Assembly: GCA_902363595.1 (NCBI GenBank)
Contig: CABJAP010000002.1
Coordinates: 62,001 to 126,000 of the forward strand
Source of the DNA: Clostridia bacterium
GTDB lineage: Bacteria > Bacillota > Clostridia > Peptostreptococcales > Anaerovoracaceae
Length of the DNA: 64,000 nucleotides
Direction of reading: 5' to 3'
Shown here: piece by piece, positions 59,469-64,000 of the stretch
Numbering within the stretch: the stretch's first letter is position 1
Layout: each line of letters starts with the position of its first letter
Translations under genes and position numbers: made by a program
Notes under the pieces: generated by a model
The model's database searches: none
Told to the model about the DNA's origin: nothing
Seen by the model: the letters and a program-made list of their open reading frames with translations, nothing else

Positions 59469-60354
59469 AAAAGTCTCTATCAAGGATGCTGATTATCCAC
59501 TGCTTCTGAAAGAAATAAAAAATCCGCCGAATCCGCTTTACTATATTGGTGATTTGACGTTGGCGAAGAGACGCTGTGTAGCAGTGGTCGGATCAAGAAA
59601 AGCGACGGAGTACGGGTGCTGGGCCGCAAAGCGGCTGGGAAACTGTCTGGCTGAAAGCGGGGCGGTGGTGGTCAGCGGAATGGCGAAAGGGATCGATACA
59701 TGTGCCCATATGGGTGCGTTAGAAAGCTGCAGCAGCCAGCTTTCGGATGAATCCGGCGGAAAAAACCGGAAGGGCGGAACCATTGCGGTTTTAGGTTGTG
59801 GTATCGATATTTGCTATCCTCAGTCCAACCGCAGATTGCGTGACCAAATCGCCGCCCATGGACTACTGCTTTCTGAATATCCACAGGGTACGGAACCGGC
59901 CAGATACCATTTCCCGCAAAGAAATCGAATTATCAGCGGCTTGTCCGAAACCACAGTAGTCGTACAGGCTAAGGAGAGCAGCGGAGCGCTGATCACGGCC
60001 GAACTGGCCGCAGATCAGGGGAGAAATGTGTATGCGATTCCGGGGAATATTAACAGCGCCTATAATTTGGGAAGCAATAAACTGCTTCGAGACGGGGCAA
60101 CGCCCCTGGCCGTGCTGGAAGACCTTTTGGCTGATATGGGACTTTCCGGTCTTAGGTTCCAGAATTTACAAAAGAATTTAGGCAAAGATGAATTTGAGAT
60201 CGTTTCTCTCCTCAAAAAAAATGGTGAAATGACGCCGGACCAGCTCTGCCGCGCCACTGGAAAGCCGGCTTGCCTTCTTAACGGAATCGTGACCATTTTG
60301 GAGTTGAAAGGAGTAATTTACACTTCTTTGGGAAAAATTTTTATTGCAAAATAA
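59458..60354 (+). CDS. dprA: DNA processing protein DprA
   Basis: DprA binds incoming single-stranded DNA and loads RecA. The 298-residue protein has the Rossmann-like core: VAVVGSRKATEYGCWAAKRL (about residues 40-59), VVSGMAKGIDTCAHMGAL, LGCGIDICYPQSNRRL, FPQRNRIISGLS and the late NVYAIPGNINSAYNLGSNKL. A C-terminal winged-helix-like segment (EFEIVSLLKKNGEMTPDQLC) follows. The N-terminal SAM-like domain of longer DprA proteins is absent. An insertion of Ser/Gly/Lys-rich residues (SSQLSDESGGKNRKGG) lies between the first two core strands. The ATG at 59458 follows AGGAGG. Confidence 0.95.
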   Translation: MDIKKVSIKDADYPLLLKEIKNPPNPLYYIGDLTLAKRRCVAVVGSRKATEYGCWAAKRLGNCLAESGAVVVSGMAKGIDTCAHMGALESCSSQLSDESGGKNRKGGTIAVLGCGIDICYPQSNRRLRDQIAAHGLLLSEYPQGTEPARYHFPQRNRIISGLSETTVVVQAKESSGALITAELAADQGRNVYAIPGNINSAYNLGSNKLLRDGATPLAVLEDLLADMGLSGLRFQNLQKNLGKDEFEIVSLLKKNGEMTPDQLCRATGKPACLLNGIVTILELKGVIYTSLGKIFIAK

Positions 60355-60445
60355 AAAAAAGGCGATATAATAAGCTTTTAGAACCAATAAGGAACAAAGT
60401 CGGCTTCACCGATTCTTAAAAAGAAATAGATTTTGTTGATACTTC

Positions 60446-60469
60446 GGAAATATCGCTGACGATATTTCC
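60446..60469. other. Stem-loop in the topA leader
   Basis: GGAAATATCG-CTGA-CGATATTTCC is a perfect 10 bp stem with a tetraloop, 60 bp before the topA start. The T-rich tail is missing, so it may affect topA mRNA stability or translation, or end dprA transcripts weakly. Confidence 0.4.
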
Positions 60470-60529
60470 TACGTAATAAAAAAATTCTGCAAGTTGCAGG
60501 ATAATGATAATAGATGGGGAGGATTTTTT

Positions 60530-62590
60530 ATGGCTGCTGCCAAGAAAAATTTGGTGATTGTGGAGTCACCATCAAAAGCAAAGACGATTGGAAAGTTCCT
60601 CGGAAGCAAATATAAAGTGATTGCTTCTGTAGGGCATGTAAGAGATTTGCCAAAGAGTAAGCTTGGAATTGATATTGAACATGATTTTGAACCGCAATAT
60701 ATCGCGATTCGTGGTAAAGGCGACATTATTAAAGAACTAAAAAAAGAAGCTAAAAATGCTGCCAAAGTCTTTCTGGCAACTGACCCGGACCGGGAGGGCG
60801 AAGCGATTTCATGGCACCTGGCGTTTCTGCTGGGCATTGACCAAAATACGCCATGTAGAATTGTCTTTAATGAAATCACTAAAAAAGCAGTACAGGCCGC
60901 GATTAAGAATCCTAGGCCGATTGACCTAAAACTGGTAGATGCGCAGCAGGCTAGAAGAGTGCTGGACCGGCTGGTAGGTTACCAGATCAGTCCCCTGCTG
61001 TGGAGAAAAGTTAGACGGGGATTGTCAGCGGGCCGAGTTCAGTCTGCGGCTCTGAAGATTATCTGCGATCGAGAAAACGAAATCAAAGCATTTATCCCCA
61101 AAGAATATTGGAATATTACGGCTGAGCTGAAAAAAGGAAAGAAGTTCACCGCAAAGCTGGCTGAGTATAATGGTAAGAAACTTACGGTAGAGAATAAAGA
61201 ACAGGCTGATGAAATTGTTAAAGTTTTGAAGGCCGGCGAGTATATGGTGAAAAAAGTAGAAGAGAAAGAACGCGCAAGAAAGCCGTATGCTCCCTTTACC
61301 ACCAGCAGCCTCCAGCAGGAAGCTTCAACCAAGCTGGGCTTTTATACGAAAAAAACTATGCTCATTGCACAGCAGCTCTACGAAGGTATCGAAATTAAAG
61401 GACACGGGACGGTAGGTCTGGTTTCCTATATCAGAACGGATTCGGTGCGAATCTCGGATGAAGCAAAAGCCGCCGCAAAAGAATATATTTTTGAGAACCT
61501 AGGAGCTGAGTATTATCAGAATAATGTCTATTCCAATAAAAAAAAGGATGTACAGGATGCCCACGAGGCCATCCGCCCCAGCTATATTGAGCTGGAGCCT
61601 GATGAAATTAAAGACTCCCTCAGTAAAGATCAATACAATCTATATAAGCTGATCTGGTCCAGATTTATGGCCAGTCAGATGTCTCCTGCCAAATTTATGG
61701 GCGTTTCCGCAGCGATCGATAACAGCGACTATATGTTTAAAGCTACCGGGTCTAAGTTGATCTTTGATGGCTTTTTAAAGGTATATTCACCCGGGAAAGA
61801 GGATGACAGCGATAAACTGCTTCCTCACCTGGAAAAAGGCGAAAAGCTGGAACTGGTGGAGCTGCTGTCAGAGCAAAACTTCACTCAACCGCCGGCCAGG
61901 TTCACAGAAGCAAGTCTTGTAAAAGATTTGGAGGAAAAGGACATTGGCAGGCCGAGTACTTATGCCCCGATCATTGCCACCATTATCGAACGAAAATATG
62001 TCAATCGTGAAAAAAAGACGCTGACTCCTACGGAGCTGGGCTTTATTGTCACACAGATGATGGAAGAATATTTTAAAGAAATCGTTGATACTGGATTTAC
62101 AGCAGATATGGAAGATAAACTGGATGCGGTGGAAGTAAAAGATGTGGAATGGAAAGATATCATTCGCGACTATTATGGAACCCTTGAAAAGGAACTTGAA
62201 ACAGCGGATAAAGAAATAAAGAAGGTTGAATTTGAAGTGGAGCTTACCGGAGAACTCTGTGAGAAATGTGGCAAACCGATGGCTGTCAAGCATGGCCGAT
62301 TTGGCGAATTTGCAGCCTGTACCGGTTATCCGGAATGTAAGAACACAAAGCCGATCGTCAAATCAACCAATGTCAAATGCCCTAATTGCGGCAAAGATAT
62401 CGTGGCAAGAAAGAGTAAGACTGGTCGTGTTTTTTATGGATGCAGCGGTTATCCCGAATGCCAGCAGTCTTATTGGAATAAGCCGATCGACAGGAAATGC
62501 CCGAAATGCGGTTCACTTCTTGTTGAGAAAAAAACTAAAACGAGTAAGTATGCGTGCTCTAACAGCGAGTGCGATTATAAAGAAGAATAG
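60530..62590 (+). CDS. topA: DNA topoisomerase I
   Basis: This type IA enzyme relaxes negative supercoils. The 686-residue protein starts with a Toprim domain (LVIVESPSKAKTIGKFLGSK; ATDPDREGEAISWHLAF with the Mg-binding DxD near residue 93). The active-site Tyr is in VSYIRTDSVRIS near residue 302. The QQEASTKLGF and EKDIGRPSTYAPII motifs are present. The C-terminus has three Cys4 zinc ribbons: CEKCGKPM with CTGYPEC, CPNCGKDI with CSGYPEC, and CPKCGSLL with CSNSEC. The ATG at 60530 follows GGGGAGG. dprA-topA order is common in Firmicutes. Confidence 0.97.
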   Translation: MAAAKKNLVIVESPSKAKTIGKFLGSKYKVIASVGHVRDLPKSKLGIDIEHDFEPQYIAIRGKGDIIKELKKEAKNAAKVFLATDPDREGEAISWHLAFLLGIDQNTPCRIVFNEITKKAVQAAIKNPRPIDLKLVDAQQARRVLDRLVGYQISPLLWRKVRRGLSAGRVQSAALKIICDRENEIKAFIPKEYWNITAELKKGKKFTAKLAEYNGKKLTVENKEQADEIVKVLKAGEYMVKKVEEKERARKPYAPFTTSSLQQEASTKLGFYTKKTMLIAQQLYEGIEIKGHGTVGLVSYIRTDSVRISDEAKAAAKEYIFENLGAEYYQNNVYSNKKKDVQDAHEAIRPSYIELEPDEIKDSLSKDQYNLYKLIWSRFMASQMSPAKFMGVSAAIDNSDYMFKATGSKLIFDGFLKVYSPGKEDDSDKLLPHLEKGEKLELVELLSEQNFTQPPARFTEASLVKDLEEKDIGRPSTYAPIIATIIERKYVNREKKTLTPTELGFIVTQMMEEYFKEIVDTGFTADMEDKLDAVEVKDVEWKDIIRDYYGTLEKELETADKEIKKVEFEVELTGELCEKCGKPMAVKHGRFGEFAACTGYPECKNTKPIVKSTNVKCPNCGKDIVARKSKTGRVFYGCSGYPECQQSYWNKPIDRKCPKCGSLLVEKKTKTSKYACSNSECDYKEE

Positions 62591-62637
62591 AAGTTTTATT
62601 AATTAGAACAAGGGGAATCATGAATGGAGGTATGAAC

Positions 62638-63177
62638 ATGGTACAGTTCCACGCGACGACGATCGTTGCAGTAAGAAGAGGCCCTGACGATGTCTGCATA
62701 GGCGGCGACGGTCAGGTAACAATGGGTGAAACAGCCATTATGAAGAATGGTGCAAAAAAGGTTAAAAAAATCTATCGCAATTCTGTTTTGACGGGATTTG
62801 CAGGCTCTGTAGCAGATGCTTTCTCTCTGACAGAGAAATTTGAAAGCAAACTGGATGAACATGGAGGTAATTTAAAGCGGGCTGCGGTAGCGCTGGCTCA
62901 GCTTTGGCGTTCTGATAAAGCTATGAGAAGTCTGGAAGCGCTGATGATTGTAGCTGATCGGGAAAGCCTGCTGGTTGTCTCTGGAAACGGCGAAGTGATC
63001 GAACCGGATCAAGATTTTATCGCCATTGGATCTGGAGGAAACTATGCTTATTCAGCAGCAAAAGCACTCTATAATAATACCGACATGACCGCAGAGGAAA
63101 TCGTAAAAGAGGCCCTGGGTATTGCCTCATCCATCTGCGTTTACACGAATGACAACATATCAGTAGAAAAACTGTAG
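62638..63177 (+). CDS. hslV: ATP-dependent protease subunit HslV (ClpQ)
   Basis: HslV is the proteasome-like peptidase of the HslUV complex. From the ATG at 62638 the chain reads MVQFHATTIVAVRRG; a short propeptide is removed so that Thr in A-TTIVAV becomes the N-terminal nucleophile. GGDGQVTMG, KVKKIYRNSVLTGFAGSVAD and FIAIGSGGNYAYSAAKAL are family landmarks. GGAGG lies 7 nt before this ATG; two in-frame ATGs upstream (62620, 62632) would lengthen the propeptide by 4-6 residues. It is followed 9 nt later by hslU. In Firmicutes the nucleophile is often Ser or Thr; here it is Thr. Confidence 0.95.
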   Translation: MVQFHATTIVAVRRGPDDVCIGGDGQVTMGETAIMKNGAKKVKKIYRNSVLTGFAGSVADAFSLTEKFESKLDEHGGNLKRAAVALAQLWRSDKAMRSLEALMIVADRESLLVVSGNGEVIEPDQDFIAIGSGGNYAYSAAKALYNNTDMTAEEIVKEALGIASSICVYTNDNISVEKL

Positions 63178-63186
63178 GAGGAAATT

Positions 63187-64000
63187 ATGGCAAACAAATT
63201 ATACCAGATGACTCCCAAAGAAATCGTAGGGGAATTGGATAAATATATCATCGGACAGGACGAAGCTAAAAAATCAGTAGCCATCGCCCTCAGAAACCGC
63301 TATCGGAGAAGTCTGCTGTCAGAAGAAATGCAGGAAGAAATCACACCCAAGAACATCTTGATGATGGGCCCGACCGGAGTAGGTAAGACAGAGATTGCCA
63401 GGCGTCTGGCAAAGCTGATGGATGCTCCCTTTGTAAAAGTAGAGGCTACGAAATTTACGGAAGTGGGTTACGTGGGAAGAGACGTTGATTCCATGATCCG
63501 TGATCTGGTGGAGGCGTCCATTCGTATCACAAAACAAAGCCAGCTGGATGAAAAGTATGCAATTGCTGACGAGATCGTGGAAGAACGGATCATTGAAGCA
63601 ATCATTCCAGGGAAAAAAAAGCCGGCTAATGAACCGAGCAACAACCGGAATCCGTTTGACTTTCTGCTGAGCGGCGGTGGTTATCAAAGCCAGAAGCAAC
63701 AATATGAGCAGCAGCAGATGGAACAGAATACACAGAATCCTGACGAAAAACAGGATGTTGAACTGGCCAGAGAACAGGTGAGACAACAGCTGAGACAGGG
63801 ACTTCTTGAGGAACAGTTCATTGAAATACAGGTGACGGATGCTCCCAAGAGCAATACGCTGGACCTGAACGGGGAAGGTATGGGCATTGCCATTGGAAAC
63901 ATTTTCGGGGATATGATGCCGCAGAAGAAAAAGAATAAGAAAGTAAGAGTAAAGGATGCCAGAAAGATCCTCAGGGAAGAAGAGGCACAGAATCTGATCG
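63187..64000 (+). CDS. hslU: ATP-dependent protease ATPase subunit HslU (ClpY), 5' part
   Basis: HslU is the AAA+ unfoldase that feeds proteins to HslV. The first 271 codons are in the window and the frame is open at the right edge. The start [20 protein letters not shown] is followed by [20 protein letters not shown], the Walker [21 protein letters not shown] near residue 58, and [20 protein letters not shown] with the GYVG pore motif. The I-domain then begins and contains a Gln/Asn-rich stretch ([20 protein letters not shown]), which is variable in the family. AGGAGG precedes the ATG. Confidence 0.97.
   Translation, partial: MANKLYQMTPKEIVGELDKYIIGQDEAKKSVAIALRNRYRRSLLSEEMQEEITPKNILMMGPTGVGKTEIARRLAKLMDAPFVKVEATKFTEVGYVGRDVDSMIRDLVEASIRITKQSQLDEKYAIADEIVEERIIEAIIPGKKKPANEPSNNRNPFDFLLSGGGYQSQKQQYEQQQMEQNTQNPDEKQDVELAREQVRQQLRQGLLEEQFIEIQVTDAPKSNTLDLNGEGMGIAIGNIFGDMMPQKKKNKKVRVKDARKILREEEAQNLI

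Overview
The window looks like chromosome of an anaerobic, medium-GC Firmicute of the class Clostridia. The glycolytic operon, sigma-54, a membrane pyrophosphatase carrying the K+-dependence signature, SipW-type secretion, ER-type signal peptidase chemistry and HslVU all fit a gut or oral Clostridia lineage. Placement near the Anaerovoracaceae/Eubacterium group is a guess from gene content; no rRNA or tRNA gene is present to settle it.

Layout. 0-8.7 kb holds housekeeping genes: an ACT-less homoserine dehydrogenase, trmL, rpoN, then gap-pgk-tpiA-eno and a LuxR-type regulator. 8.7-13.7 kb holds a MATE exporter overlapping a nitrilase-family amidohydrolase, then secG and hppA. 14.1-36.4 kb is a large cell-surface island. 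Its first part (14.2-22.9 kb) is one operon: a 1610-residue Cna-B/SpaA-type adhesin, a second Cna-B protein, three proteins with SipW-type leaders and their dedicated signal peptidase, but no sortase. Its second part (22.9-36.4 kb) encodes three very large secreted proteins that share Big_2, fibronectin-III-like and an unnamed domain of about 190 residues.

The second part contains the most unusual signal. Three promoters share the same architecture: a TTAC half-site, then 21 bp later (G)TTACA-N9-TGTAAC, then exactly 32 bp to a TTGACA -35 box, then a TAGTAT -10 box. In the two promoters that drive genes, a run of ten G lies between -35 and -10 and sets the spacer to 19 and 18 bp; the third copy has no G run and a 17 bp spacer. 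This looks like a phase-variable surface regulon. Each transcript then meets a terminator-like hairpin in its leader. The third copy has no gene behind it.

36.7-41.2 kb is nested mobile DNA. An IS200-type element (HUH/Y1 transposase) has been split after codon 10 by a decayed 3.78 kb mobilizable element with 19 bp inverted ends. That element holds a gutted serine recombinase, a Cys-rich-protein/relaxase fusion remnant, two oriT-like sites, a lincosamide nucleotidyltransferase of the lnu type and a frameshifted HTH regulator.

41.6-46.5 kb is a TetR regulator, an MMPL exporter, its secreted coiled-coil partner and a small lipoprotein. 46.8-64 kb returns to conserved genes: RNase R, glutamate decarboxylase, a CBS protein, a Trk potassium system with two tandem TrkH subunits and one TrkA, a metallo-beta-lactamase-fold hydrolase, a Cof-type HAD phosphatase, a 218 bp MITE-like element, yraN-comM-dprA-topA-hslV and the start of hslU. 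In many clostridia secG and rnr are neighbours; here they lie 35 kb apart, suggesting that the surface and mobile genes accumulated between them. Dispersed intergenic repeats occur near several borders.
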